Below are positions 12,501-19,286 of a DNA stretch of 55,930 nt, piece after piece. Each line of letters begins with the position of its first letter. Positions within the stretch are counted from its first letter, which is position 1. This DNA comes from Rhodobacter sp. (GTDB lineage Bacteria; Pseudomonadota; Alphaproteobacteria; Rhodobacterales; Rhodobacteraceae). Made by a program: the position numbers and the translations under genes. Under the pieces are notes generated by a model. That model saw nothing but the letters and a program-made list of their open reading frames with translations, did not search any database and was not told where the DNA came from. The stretch is from positions 1-55,930 of the forward strand of contig JADCDI010000076.1 of the NCBI GenBank assembly GCA_020251025.1, written 5' to 3'.

Positions 12501-15500
12501 AGATGTCGCCAGACGCGACCATATCTGCGCTTACGCTGTCAAGGATGACCGCCACACTCAGCGCGCCGCCGACGGCCGTGCTGGAGGAGACTGCCGCCGC
12601 GCCAGAGAGGATGTTGATTTTGCTGTCCTTGTCCGCCTGAAGACTGATCTTGCCGCGCGTCTCGGGGTCGGTCACGGTGGCTTCGTTGCCGGCCTTCAGC
12701 GCTGTGTTCACTGCGGTCACAGTCGTCTCATTGCCGATGTAGCCGATGGCGATAGAGCCTGAAACCGCCGTGTTCCCGGCTGTCGCACCGAAGCCGACCG
12801 CAAGACTCTCGATGGTGGATTGGTTTCGCGCCAGCAGATCGATGTCCTGCCCCTTTGTCGCAAGGCTTGCGTCTTGGGTCGAGGTGATCGTGCGGTTCGT
12901 GATGACATTGGCCGAAAGCGCGCCACCGACGCCGGTTCCGCCCGCTGACAGGGCAACGCCCCCCGAAAGGCTGCGGATCGTCTGGGTATCGCTGGCGGAA
13001 AGCCGGATCGCCCCGTCGGTGGTTACATCCGCACCATCGGCCGAAACCTCGGTCAGACCGGTGGATACGTTGACCGTGGCCGCGCCGCCGATGGAGCTTT
13101 GGCCAGAGGCTGTAACGGCGGCAGCAATGGTCTCGATCCTGCCATCGGCCACGGCCTCGGCCTTTACACCGCCAAGGCCGACCGTCAGCGTCGATCCGTT
13201 AAGGCTGCTTTGCGTCAGGTTGGAATTCAGGATGTTCACGGTCGCTGCAAAGCCGCCCGCGCCCTTGCCGGAGCCTGCGATGCCGCCGCCAAGGCTGCGG
13301 ATGACGCGCTTATTGCTGGCGCTCAGTTCGACACTGGCGGCATCGGTGACACTGCTGTCTTCCAAGAGCGCCGTGAGCTGCGCGTCGATCGTATTTCCGG
13401 AAAGGCCCACGCCGATCGCGTTGCCTTCCAACGCGGCAGCACCGGCTGCCGCGAGCGTTTCGATGTTGCTGGTAGCGTCCGAGGTGATTTTGACCGCCCC
13501 CAGCTGCGGTTCGGGGTCCCCGCCAACCCAGCCTGCTGGAAGATCCCGGCGGCTGATGTCAACATTCGTGATTTCCGCCCCCGAACGCGTGACGATGACA
13601 TTCGCCGTCAGCGCCCCGCCCACAGCGGTTGTGCGCCCACCGGTCAGAGCACCTGCCAGCGACCAGATCTTGTTCGCTTCCGTCACGGTTGCGTCAAATT
13701 TGGCGGTCTTGATGGTGATCGGGGTTGCTGTCTGCCCGACGGCCAGCTTGGCGCCGCCAGTGATGGTGTTGACCGCGATGCTGCCTGCGACGCCGGTTTT
13801 GCCGACACCCACCGAAACACCGAACCCGTAGATCCGCACGCCGCTTTCAGCCCCGAGCGCGATCTTCTCGGCGTCAAGGGTCGTGGCACCCAAGACCTCG
13901 GTCCGGACGCCGCGATCTTGCACGTTTACCGCTACGCCGACCCCGACGCCCGCGCCTTCGCTCTGCGACAGGTTCACGGACACAGCCCCGCCGACCGACA
14001 CCGCGAGCGATTCATCCTTGGCGTCAATCGTCAGATCTTCCTCTGCGCTCAGGCTGGCGGATTGCACCCTGGTGCGGGTTTCGCCCGTCAGGGCGCTTGC
14101 CGCGAAGGACCCGGCCAGTGTCACCTTGCCGTTTTTCGAGCCTGCGCCGCCAACGGCCACACTGACGACAAGCGACTTGTCCTCTGCGTCGATGTCGATG
14201 GTGCGCGCGCGAAGGGTCACGCCACGCACAAGGGCGAGAACGTCGCGTTCATCAACCGTGATGGCGAAAGAGCCCGCCAGCGCATTGTTCTTTTGCGTCG
14301 ATCCGAGGCCGACGGAAACAGCCCCCGCCCCGGTGATCGCACGCGAGAGGTTCGATGCCTTCAGTTTGAAGTCGCCGGTCAGGTCAATGGTTGCGTTGGT
14401 CGCCACCTCGGCTGTGGTGGTGTTGCGCAACATCAGGTTGACGGTCGCGGCACCGGCCACCGCCCAGCCCGAGGATTGCTTGCTGCCATCCGATCCGGCG
14501 GGCGTTTGTTTGGTGTTCTGCGCGGTCAGGGCGTCATTTTCGTCTTGATTGAACAGCCACGAAGGGATCAGCGTGTCTTCGGTATTCTCTTCTTCGGGCG
14601 GCGTGCCGCCGCCGCCGCCGGGCGGTTGGGCGGGCTTGCCGCTTACACGCGAACCGGCAACCGCAGTGCCGATCGTGAGCGCTTCGTTCAGTGCCTCGAT
14701 GGTCAGGGTTTGGGCAGTGATGCGGGTTTGGGCTGGTGTGCCCGACAGAGCCGAGCCTGCGAGCGATGGGCCGATTCCGGCATAGACTTCGCGTTTGACG
14801 AAGTTCACGGTCCCAGAGGCCCCGACGCTGACCGATCCATCCGAGCCTGCAAAGGCACCGGCCACACCGATCACGATGCTGTCGTCCAGCGCCTTTATGT
14901 TCACTGACTTGGCCGTAACCATCGCAAGGTCGGAGAGCCGCGCCACCGTGGTGTTTTCGACCGCCTGCGCCCCGATCGCGGCATTGATCGCGATGTTTTC
15001 GGCCGCGCCGCCCGCATAGACGAAGTTGAACACGACGGCACGGTTATGCGCGTCCAGCGTTACCGCATCCATTGCCAGGTTGGCATTGCCTTCGACGATC
15101 GCTTCGACAAGGCTCTTGGTGCGCGCCACTGTGACGGCGCCGCCGATCAGGTTCCTTAGATTGTCATTCGATCCGATCGGGTCCGTCACGATGCGGATAT
15201 CGGTCGGAAAGTTTTGCATGTGGGTGAAGAAACCCACCTGCTCTGCCGTCACGGTCAGGGTAGAGTCGACCGTCGATGCGTGACCCTGATCGGTCAGGAT
15301 CGCCCCGTCACGGATGACGGCGCGGGTTGCGTTGTCGGTGTTGAAGGCATTGACCGAGATCGCGACCGCAAGGTTTTGTGAATTCGCGCCCTCGTTTTCC
15401 AGCTGGTTTTGTTCGGCATAGGCGCCGGCGTAGGTCGTGAGATAATTGCTCAGATCAAGATAGCCCAGCACATTAGGCAGGGCGGGCGGCGCGTTCACCT

Positions 15501-18500
15501 CGACCCCTTCGCCGACAGAGCCTTCGACAAGCTTGAACTCGGAGGCCTCGTTGATGAAGTCGAGGAAGTCATCCCGCACTTCGGTGAAGCGGGCGAATTC
15601 AGGATAGACGGTGCTTGCGTCCACGTCCACGGACCGCGTTGCGGTGATGCGGGCATTGCTGCCGATTTCGGCAATCGTCTCGCCCTGCATCAGCGCAATG
15701 GATGCGTTCAGGAACACGGCGTAGCCGAATTGTCCAAACAGGTCTTCCTTGGTGACCGGTTCTAGCCCGGCTTCAACCAGCGCCTGGTTCAAGCGGTTCA
15801 GTTCGGCCTCGGCCAAGCGGTCCAGAAAGCCCATCGAGCTGTCCACCGAACGGCTGATTTCGGACCCGCCCTCATCCGGGGTGGCAAACCGCAGGGCGGC
15901 GTTCACCACAAGACCGCCGGTCGCCGTAACCTCTGTCAGGCCAAGTTGCACCGGCGCGCGCTCACTGGTCAGATCGCGATAGATGCCGCCAAGCGTCGCA
16001 TAAGTATCGTCGTCGTCCAGTTGCAGATCGAAAGACAGGCCAAAGGCGAAACCGGGTTTCTTGACCTTGGCGTCGTCCTTTTTGCCCGAGATGGTTTCCT
16101 TGATCTTGTTGGTGACCTCGGTGACCTTGGATTTCAGGGTCGAGATGACGGGAAGCCCGTTGATGGCGGTCTTCAGCGGGTCTGCAAGGCCCAGCGTCGA
16201 CGATGTCGCATGCGACTTTTCGAAATACAGCGTTTCGGCGTTCAACCCGAAGACCCCGCCCGACCGCAGCGTTCCACCGGCCGCCGCTTCGGTGATGCTG
16301 TTGCCCACATCGACGTTCAGTGCGACGGCACCTTTGCCGTCCTTGCCCCCGTTTGAGGTGACCGAGAGCGAATGCGCCTTTGATGTCAGCGCCGAAATCT
16401 CCAGCGCGCCACCCGCGATAACCACTCCGTCACGCACAAGCGCCTGATTCCGCAAGGAATGGACTGCAACGATCACACCGACCGAGATGCCCGCGATCTG
16501 GCTGGGCGCGATAGCGATATTCAGGTTCTCGGTCGCGGTGCTGCGGATCTTTACCCCGGACGGACGGCCTGTCGCCGCGACGGCCTCGATCCGGTTTTGC
16601 GCACCGCTGATCACCACGCGGGAATCCGTATTTGTGACAGCGACGCCAACCCCCAGCAGGAAGGCCTTGGGTGCGATCTGCACATCCGTCTTGGCATGTG
16701 ACTGGATGAAGACAGAGTCGCTAGACGGGTCAAAGGCGGTGGGCAACACGACCTTGCGCTCTGGTCCCGTAACGCCGAACAGCGTCAGTTCACCTTCGAG
16801 CAGACCGTCTGCCGAAAACACGCCCCGCGCCTCGGCGTCGCCGGTGAAGTCGGTGGCAACGGTGGCCGTGCGGCCCGACCATGACGCATCGGTTATGATG
16901 GAGGAGTTGGTTATCTCGACCCGGGCGTCCGCCGTCATCACCTGCACCTGCACGGGCAGTTTGACTTTCAGTGTATCGACAGCGCCTGTCAGCGTCTCGC
17001 TGACAAGTCCTTCGACGGTATCCACAAACCCGGTCAGCTGTGCCTCGACGGCCGACTGCTGGTTCGTATAGGCGGACACATCCGCCTCTTCGCCGCTGGC
17101 GGAACTGTCGACGACGTTGGAATTGATCGCCGTTGCGCTGATGACCACGGCCCCCGCCCGGATCGTCGTGCTGTCCAGGCGGACAAGGGCGGTCTGGCGG
17201 TTGTCGGGGTTGATGTTCCACGAGGTGCTGTCGCTTTCGGCCCGCGCCACAAGCGCCACCAGACCCGCATTCGGCAGGCCCGGGGCGCTTGCAACGATCA
17301 ACGCACCCTGTTTTGCGATGATGATTGGGGCGGAATACAGAATATCCCCGCCACGGTTGATCGCCGCGTTCATGGAGTTGACCGCGACGCCCTCTTGCAC
17401 AATGCCTTTTTCAGCGATCAGGCCAAGATTGCCACCTGATGTGAACAGGTTGCCAGCGATCTGGATCGTCTCACCTTCGAACACCGAGGTGCCGTTTCCG
17501 GCCCCGCCGAAGGTGCCGACGGTGCCCTGTAACCGGATCGTAGGCGCCGTCACGGTGCCTGCTGCGATGTCGATGCTGCCGCCTTCGGCGTTGGAGCGCA
17601 CATAAACGAAACCGCCGGTTCCCGTGGTGCCGTTCGCGCGGATTTGCACCGCTGGCTGCAAAAGTGCGCTGCTTTCGGTGAACAGAAGGAAAGAGCCGCC
17701 ATTGGCCCCGTTCAGATCGACTGTGCCGCCGATGCTGGTATCGGGCGACCCTTCGTCAATGAAACCGACCGCCGTGCCGCCGTCCGTGCCGCGTCTTGCG
17801 GTGATCGTTCCGCCGATGCTGCTGGCATTGCTGCCCGAAGATCTTGGGTTGGAGCCAGCCGTAAAGCGCAGTACGCCCCCTTCGGTCGAGACACCCGCTG
17901 CTTGCTGGATGTCAGACATGTTGGCCACCGATTGCCGGCCGGATGCAGCGTTGTCGATGATGTTGAGTTGCCCGTTCAGCACCATCCGCGCGCCGGCCCG
18001 CAGATCAAGCCGCGAGGCGTTTATGCGACCGTACACCTCGATATCAGCAGCAGAAAGCGGTTCGTTGCCCGCAAAAAGCGTGGCGACGGCATCCGTATCC
18101 CCGCCATTGCCCTCGGCGATGATCTGGCGTGCGAAATCCTGCGTCGCCGTGGACATCGTCAATTGACCGGCGTTGATGATACCTGTCCCGCTGACGACAA
18201 AGCCGTTCGGGTCCACCATGAACACCCGTCCGCCATCGGCATAAGCATCAGGCGCGCCGACACGTGTGTTCAGCGTGCCGTCGATCATGCTTGGCGCGCC
18301 GCCCGGCGACAGGATCACGTTGACCAGCGCATTCGTTCCTGACGGCTGGTAAAGGTTGACCGTATTGCTCTGACCGACATTGAACTGCGAGAATGAGTTG
18401 AACGCCACCCCGTTCCGGGTGGTGCCAGAGATGACATCGCTTACCGTGCCCGAGGTGATGACCTGCGTTCCCATCCCGTCCGGTCCGGTCAGTGCGACCA

Positions 18501-18594
18501 CATCGGCAAAGGCAGCGGACGTGGGCCCAAGTGCCACAGCAAAGGAGGACACGAAGGCGGTCACCTTTGAAAGGGTCTTGCTGTGTCTGGACAT
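586..18594 (-). CDS. Giant TpsA-type filamentous adhesin/exoprotein (about 6,000 aa)
   Basis: A single uninterrupted frame encodes about 6,002 residues. The ATG at 18594 is preferred over an in-frame GTG at 18606 because GGAG lies six bases upstream of it. Residues 1-30 form a Sec signal peptide ending near SAAFA. Residues about 31-270 resemble a TPS/haemagglutinin secretion domain, with LYQPSG (81-86) and DPNG (128-131). The middle (roughly 700-3,700) is built from repeated units of about 60-90 residues with alternating IRSLAGG-like, VGGALS-like and VNV/NVI-like segments, as expected of a beta-helical shaft. Pro/Gly- or Pro/Glu-rich linkers occur near residues 1,325 and 2,085. I noticed no cysteine anywhere. 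No C-terminal autotransporter barrel is present, so export should use the TpsB protein encoded upstream. It resembles LktA-type filamentous adhesins. It should be secreted or surface-held; ligand unknown. Last gene of its operon. Confidence 0.9.
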   Translation of the reverse strand: MSRHSKTLSKVTAFVSSFAVALGPTSAAFADVVALTGPDGMGTQVITSGTVSDVISGTTRNGVAFNSFSQFNVGQSNTVNLYQPSGTNALVNVILSPGGAPSMIDGTLNTRVGAPDAYADGGRVFMVDPNGFVVSGTGIINAGQLTMSTATQDFARQIIAEGNGGDTDAVATLFAGNEPLSAADIEVYGRINASRLDLRAGARMVLNGQLNIIDNAASGRQSVANMSDIQQAAGVSTEGGVLRFTAGSNPRSSGSNASSIGGTITARRGTDGGTAVGFIDEGSPDTSIGGTVDLNGANGGSFLLFTESSALLQPAVQIRANGTTGTGGFVYVRSNAEGGSIDIAAGTVTAPTIRLQGTVGTFGGAGNGTSVFEGETIQIAGNLFTSGGNLGLIAEKGIVQEGVAVNSMNAAINRGGDILYSAPIIIAKQGALIVASAPGLPNAGLVALVARAESDSTSWNINPDNRQTALVRLDSTTIRAGAVVISATAINSNVVDSSASGEEADVSAYTNQQSAVEAQLTGFVDTVEGLVSETLTGAVDTLKVKLPVQVQVMTADARVEITNSSIITDASWSGRTATVATDFTGDAEARGVFSADGLLEGELTLFGVTGPERKVVLPTAFDPSSDSVFIQSHAKTDVQIAPKAFLLGVGVAVTNTDSRVVISGAQNRIEAVAATGRPSGVKIRSTATENLNIAIAPSQIAGISVGVIVAVHSLRNQALVRDGVVIAGGALEISALTSKAHSLSVTSNGGKDGKGAVALNVDVGNSITEAAAGGTLRSGGVFGLNAETLYFEKSHATSSTLGLADPLKTAINGLPVISTLKSKVTEVTNKIKETISGKKDDAKVKKPGFAFGLSFDLQLDDDDTYATLGGIYRDLTSERAPVQLGLTEVTATGGLVVNAALRFATPDEGGSEISRSVDSSMGFLDRLAEAELNRLNQALVEAGLEPVTKEDLFGQFGYAVFLNASIALMQGETIAEIGSNARITATRSVDVDASTVYPEFARFTEVRDDFLDFINEASEFKLVEGSVGEGVEVNAPPALPNVLGYLDLSNYLTTYAGAYAEQNQLENEGANSQNLAVAISVNAFNTDNATRAVIRDGAILTDQGHASTVDSTLTVTAEQVGFFTHMQNFPTDIRIVTDPIGSNDNLRNLIGGAVTVARTKSLVEAIVEGNANLAMDAVTLDAHNRAVVFNFVYAGGAAENIAINAAIGAQAVENTTVARLSDLAMVTAKSVNIKALDDSIVIGVAGAFAGSDGSVSVGASGTVNFVKREVYAGIGPSLAGSALSGTPAQTRITAQTLTIEALNEALTIGTAVAGSRVSGKPAQPPGGGGGTPPEEENTEDTLIPSWLFNQDENDALTAQNTKQTPAGSDGSKQSSGWAVAGAATVNLMLRNTTTAEVATNATIDLTGDFKLKASNLSRAITGAGAVSVGLGSTQKNNALAGSFAITVDERDVLALVRGVTLRARTIDIDAEDKSLVVSVAVGGAGSKNGKVTLAGSFAASALTGETRTRVQSASLSAEEDLTIDAKDESLAVSVGGAVSVNLSQSEGAGVGVGVAVNVQDRGVRTEVLGATTLDAEKIALGAESGVRIYGFGVSVGVGKTGVAGSIAVNTITGGAKLAVGQTATPITIKTAKFDATVTEANKIWSLAGALTGGRTTAVGGALTANVIVTRSGAEITNVDISRRDLPAGWVGGDPEPQLGAVKITSDATSNIETLAAAGAAALEGNAIGVGLSGNTIDAQLTALLEDSSVTDAASVELSASNKRVIRSLGGGIAGSGKGAGGFAATVNILNSNLTQSSLNGSTLTVGLGGVKAEAVADGRIETIAAAVTASGQSSIGGAATVNVSTGLTEVSADGADVTTDGAIRLSASDTQTIRSLSGGVALSAGGTGVGGALSANVITNRTITSTQDASLATKGQDIDLLARNQSTIESLAVGFGATAGNTAVSGSIAIGYIGNETTVTAVNTALKAGNEATVTDPETRGKISLQADKDSKINILSGAAAVSSSTAVGGALSVAVILDSVSADMVASGDIYGANLAVEARGSSAIDAIAVSGAASGNVAAAPSLVYTQIGVKGAATPEVPATSRPANPEDGEDDPATSGRNEVLAAQSASLTSLTTRTGVAATVPTIGGTTGARLALSGGTTDVTGITVSATERAGDADNPGIRSLAGGIAGSGTAGVGAGVALNLILGRTEAILELGEGANVSTGGTGLSVLADQQGRIETLGFAGGGAGTFGGAGSIVVNIMDRTTSARIRATDSDQSGSVTAATLTTLGGDVTLRATQSGSVKALGGAAGIGGVAGVGGAFAVTVLSDDVEALIDNVTLDTASSTGQVDRPLLDAGALTLAAQRTTDIETLVIAAAVGGKGAFGGSFAINVAEGSVTAALRNATVRASSLDISAITEGDMTARAGVLAGSGFASAGLGIATNVSRVGVTVDLASALVRADGNVKLLARAETGFTGFAMGAAASGGVSFTGTAFANRALNTVRVTVRDAGGRPANAATVPTDVLARGSVLVSARSLTTSRFGTSADTDELADDFVPDINLNFSVGSAGIGAAVSVNDFSNTAEVEINGQSSVVGLGQSGIVGAAIADGTRTFNGVAIDAFARSRANSLTVTAAAGGTALSGVFGFAILSDTARVRLGDGTTAGAGQVNVNSSEEIGFTTANAAQESILSAQTESLIRTFNVAATISTSLSVGAAAGTNISGSQSEIILDFSAVRAARNIDLNTKSRTDLENWVVSAAGGYFSAAGAVAVNVVNSASRIDLRGSTLVADGALRIRSDIDNRLRARVGGLGAANIALAGGLIVNVLQSTSEVRTSSLTYIEQDAVATTTAVTSLLGLTGVTIDAATNNTTDLVAVSAGLGFSGAIAIAANVNVVKTTTRVAIGSRSTIVAGVDPDAPVRGLLIMRATEITDLTGRSGSLGAAAGLGVGATLDVASFAATSSVAVGESAVLRATQGVLMNASADRQVSSSVAALSAGIGGISGAVSVVDMGGRTDTSAERRDELLAQVQTALGDDQSGSVDSSRGSAAEVASFAGGGSARNSAVAVRQGVNVTGAPGTDQIGVLVGENALISGDLGIEMQSRAQLGVTQRVGALAVGGIGLTAAVATATVSTASEIRIGRNSRLLSDGSIELLALVAGRDNQIAVDSEVAALAASTGASINAGVSVVRLNSTSRTALGEGVAIGGIRSVNSNLVTLRAGRIDTATARVRGAAVSGVAGIGAAVADAQSTGLTSVVIGGAADDTRIDAFGFLASAIDNSSVSATAEGVAGGIVAGNGSVATARNAGRSEIMSERLILSARSIRLSNISTAVANANARGVSVGALAVGASVATSSLASTLVTSVKGGTLAGATILIQTELRKTGSFNVQAQAESSSGALVAGNGSDARTFMDHDLTVAFDGATVAADDMTVQANASQAAAKATATGRVFGLAAVGATLASSGQSAGQTSTVRAIVEGGTFAIRRNLTIASVNGASYAAEVTSGQGGLVTGAGGATTVATRSNTITRIGAANRTTAISSGLVDLAGRMDISAAGNTTVGSTIDNTSGALIGASGARSTTTVDDTVQTLFAGDMMLLAPNLDLRAATTVTRPTGEYNVKSASGGVIDVAAIVSTVTVNAVTNLNIGNGVKVIQSGSKANPGDFLVGITTNMKVADKLRLDAGGAVAVPVGDSTVTVGRNDAILSVGSALIQGLGEVVLYNGGNANVLSDVNSNSYGLAGAATSIARATYNARNEIRLGAGSLVTSLEDVRLVAGGFRSGVQSVVTRSEARAYNKTAFPINVPPVADAKADTVSRIQIDAGARVTSVRDIYLLSEAGSRSIVGYGRGKDLYREVLAEIGSAISQAFGGDPVSLDIETGSATDLSDDGIIVNGSVRSGDRSQQVLILDERNVNGIRTYVNVNESEGFSIDLARDITFTALLNVQPAQDLQDRINVLNSYLSNTALVTADPAARTAWEAERDTLILRQAALGAVSVDEIRVGPITAAEGNIIMRADWVEGAATGELYAPGEARVTLWVKNGAWLRTSDIEIVNREGGRISLNDVSVSTAADLQRLSKFRVAPYALSVVADDKDTEPKIEIVTFTPDLLAGGTPRGDGTIILNGDVVNLRGTALVNSNEGSVDIRGDVSARTIDISAQNDVVIGYVPGVRNVGGDPVGQYADYFAANQNSMRFWLQLFGNNPQTYQVGSNGFLGPVLPAFNIAQATTGLRAGRNVYISADTLNVNGLIQAGTGNFEVTLLASLETELEALRQAGGTGRRLLFDTAFPARSDFTNAGGISANTNVKVYYNFETNQVEIADMFVRGGEVVITGNLISTGAGRIEALDGFGRIKIVSGITTDLVLKRIDLGAESDGSSGLEGLVRITDTAKSYVLNGVRVPLVTEFRRSGSVMRVFDNVNGAESTQTVVIGTNPDGSDRTISVVRPTRLVGEFTDNDGRSASYAPLADRDLIIVTAEQTTTTIQRRREELIIIGITGSKTDKVVNVTVNTTATTESLGIAPYVGASRPESDYGYLVTGLSVRSSFTRTDDVKTHDSVRWWKVGSGWRHFEWTETVVTNQYYQHRLKADYAIEVFFNGFDSPDIDISSVGNVIFSNTVLNQLGKTSVTSAAGSILTASPDVVLTTGNLSLEAAQDIRGATGELRIDQTATSQLSLVAGNRIDVREINGDMRLAAAETIQRPGSAETAKAGSIRLVAKNNLIQINDSRVIGSNIALRAEDGSIGTEATPFRIDTQNGNLTAYAGQNVTVEEMTGDLGLVEVRAVAGNATVIANDGSILDRNNVERRDIRTLEELRTLWTGDLGLNGAKVAERRATEIARIETERTGLYHAYWRQRGTGTSATYVIDPDLQAALLRDTVLTDGTVIPGWTQARIDAYVAERQALFDQWNAEATYDTTRVITLSPAEIAALEQPGGALEGLVWTDRELTRALRSDLVRRTSDTTIRVEDPNVIAQGDIILRAKGRVGEELPDQVIASGAELTETDLAVLFSAERDDITIGADSTLRIRRAEDVNFLFTSINAQGNATGALRVISAESEIFIGSESAAALAEVVGSGRVTIRTDGNITDVSSGVPATISGGILVLEAGTRGGIGAADRPLTVAVAPAGNLTARAENGIFITAPAGDLPLREVFARGRVALRAPNGAILDVVGTDVARVIATSVLLSGQSVGTAAASVGVETSDPLGTLAVTATSGNAFVKGFTALRLESARIARGGSLVMAKGRLLSLVGADTIIFGADSTFVQVTPSGIDVAGSTGTDIAGGRLEVTTGGAYGSPSKRLVSTITTLDYRSDDLGSPIANPTANTALWLQDDGDLRIDNLVMNLSAISVTDVIVTRDLSLGLAQSIASARFEVGRDMTEGRIIAERADLLAGRDLGGTSQRIDITAGALMANAVAGSTYLLLRDRDITINSISTGPTGKLVDVVAQTAAIDLQSGGIFGATGVRMRVEDAILRGSVLSATGDVDALFDGDLETTDGIKVETQPGTVRFVVTGDAAFGDANSIVTGNATDAALYLGVAGELSVGAQPKVLLNANAAGALTTLRIGSIRNTGPTGVRVDLDRIDSIVANGDTHLREDSGITVEQIISSNGNVDLYTKGDTVLKRVTASGGTVVIGSGGSLTGDAVRVDGRLLKLFAFGGRLGGMAEADAMRVDTESNAEVWLLARDRLALTEFAGDLRVAAAISQLGDTVLTVESGILTAGLLGAGGSMEVTAVGRLDINVIGRSSIDIADEIGLRLVDDAPTRYGTYVASSPRNLRLQATGAGSVATVGLANVGDRISVFADSVIDTLLYDVTPGDGLRLVVAGHDGQSAAQVGLHSIGDGPEVALTDPFRDVRPLLADRLIAKTRPENPRLSTASGILMIEFARLSGGEITHAGPALIGQDITISSDVWFRQRTFDLLAVHTYRTLETKADAQLLAMRFVNGQPVIGELSFLLENEIDLATPNSFGLNRKLGGVGFNGGQGFVFSVGAETQVMVNSFLRNFGTPGIIAPLFEGAIPVGGPTADDDQFAPRLPLVRASL

Positions 18595-18631
18595 TGCGGT
18601 CTCCACTAACGTCGGGCGGGTCGGTTATGGT

Positions 18632-18660
18632 CGGGCCCGGCCTTCACGGTGCCGGGCCCG
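18632..18660 (-). other. Intercistronic 10-bp GC stem-loop upstream of the adhesin gene
   Basis: CGGGCCCGGC (632-641) and GCCGGGCCCG (651-660) are perfect complements around a 9-base loop. The hairpin starts a few bases after the stop of the IalB-like gene and ends about 27 bases before the adhesin Shine-Dalgarno. No U-tract follows in the leftward direction, so it looks like an RNA processing/stability or partial-attenuation element, not a strong intrinsic terminator. Confidence 0.7.
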
Positions 18661-18664
18661 CATA

Positions 18665-19273
18665 TCAGTTCGGTCGGCTGGTGCGGATGGCGTCGATCGC
18701 CTCGGCAAAGCGGGCTACATCGGCCCGCACAATCAGGGGATCGGCCTCGACATCAGGCCTGTAGCCGAACAAGATGCCAGTCTCGGCAGTGAACTCCGCC
18801 ATTTCGGCGGCGGATACGGCAATCGCCGCCTCGCAAAGATCGCCAAGGCAGCGCTGCCAGATCATTTCGCGCTGTTCGGACGGATCACCTTCGCTGGTTG
18901 CCTCGTCGAGATTGTCCAGCCGATAAACAGCCCCGCCGGGCAGGTAGGCACCGATTGGAACCTGCGCCAGGAGGATTGCTTCGTCTGTCCCTGACGGCAA
19001 GGCGATGAAACGCACAACTAGCGTATTGTCATCTGTCCGCGTCAGTTCCTGAACCAGACGGCAGACGGTGCTGGACACAGTGACCGCCTCGCACTGCACG
19101 ACCCAGTCGCCAAACGCCGTGTTATTGGCAATTTCGCCTTCATTCGTCGAAACCGCAGTCGTCGCGCCGTCGGCGGCGACGGTTTCGTCACCCTCTGCTG
19201 CCTCTTGTGCATTCGCAAGGCTGCCCGCGAGAATGCCGACGATCATGAGCGACGTCCTAATCAAGTTCTTCAC
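18665..19273 (-). CDS. IalB-family (invasion-associated locus B) periplasmic protein
   Basis: The protein has 202 residues from a GTG at 19273, chosen because GGAG lies six bases upstream and the start then falls 13 bases after the tpsB stop. A longer frame to 19345 would overlap tpsB. Residues 1-22 are a signal peptide (ending LANAQ), followed by an acidic linker. From about residue 54 the IalB pattern begins with FGDWVVQC. Four cysteines (61, 71, 142, 147) could form the two disulfides common in this family. IalB was named from Bartonella invasion; the biochemical role is not settled. Its position between the translocator and adhesin genes suggests a periplasmic accessory role in adhesin export or folding. 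This is inference. Confidence 0.8.
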   Translation of the reverse strand: MKNLIRTSLMIVGILAGSLANAQEAAEGDETVAADGATTAVSTNEGEIANNTAFGDWVVQCEAVTVSSTVCRLVQELTRTDDNTLVVRFIALPSGTDEAILLAQVPIGAYLPGGAVYRLDNLDEATSEGDPSEQREMIWQRCLGDLCEAAIAVSAAEMAEFTAETGILFGYRPDVEADPLIVRADVARFAEAIDAIRTSRPN

Positions 19274-19286
19274 GTGTCTCTCCAGT

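Noticed and set aside
2000-15000. Repetitive appearance of the adhesin gene as possible CRISPR or tandem DNA repeats
   Set aside because: The periodicity is in the protein pattern; at DNA level the units are not identical or evenly spaced, and there are no spacer-repeat blocks.
18595-18606. GTG start for the giant adhesin twelve bases upstream of the chosen ATG
   Set aside because: The GGAG that serves the ATG overlaps this codon, and the GTG itself has no Shine-Dalgarno at proper distance.
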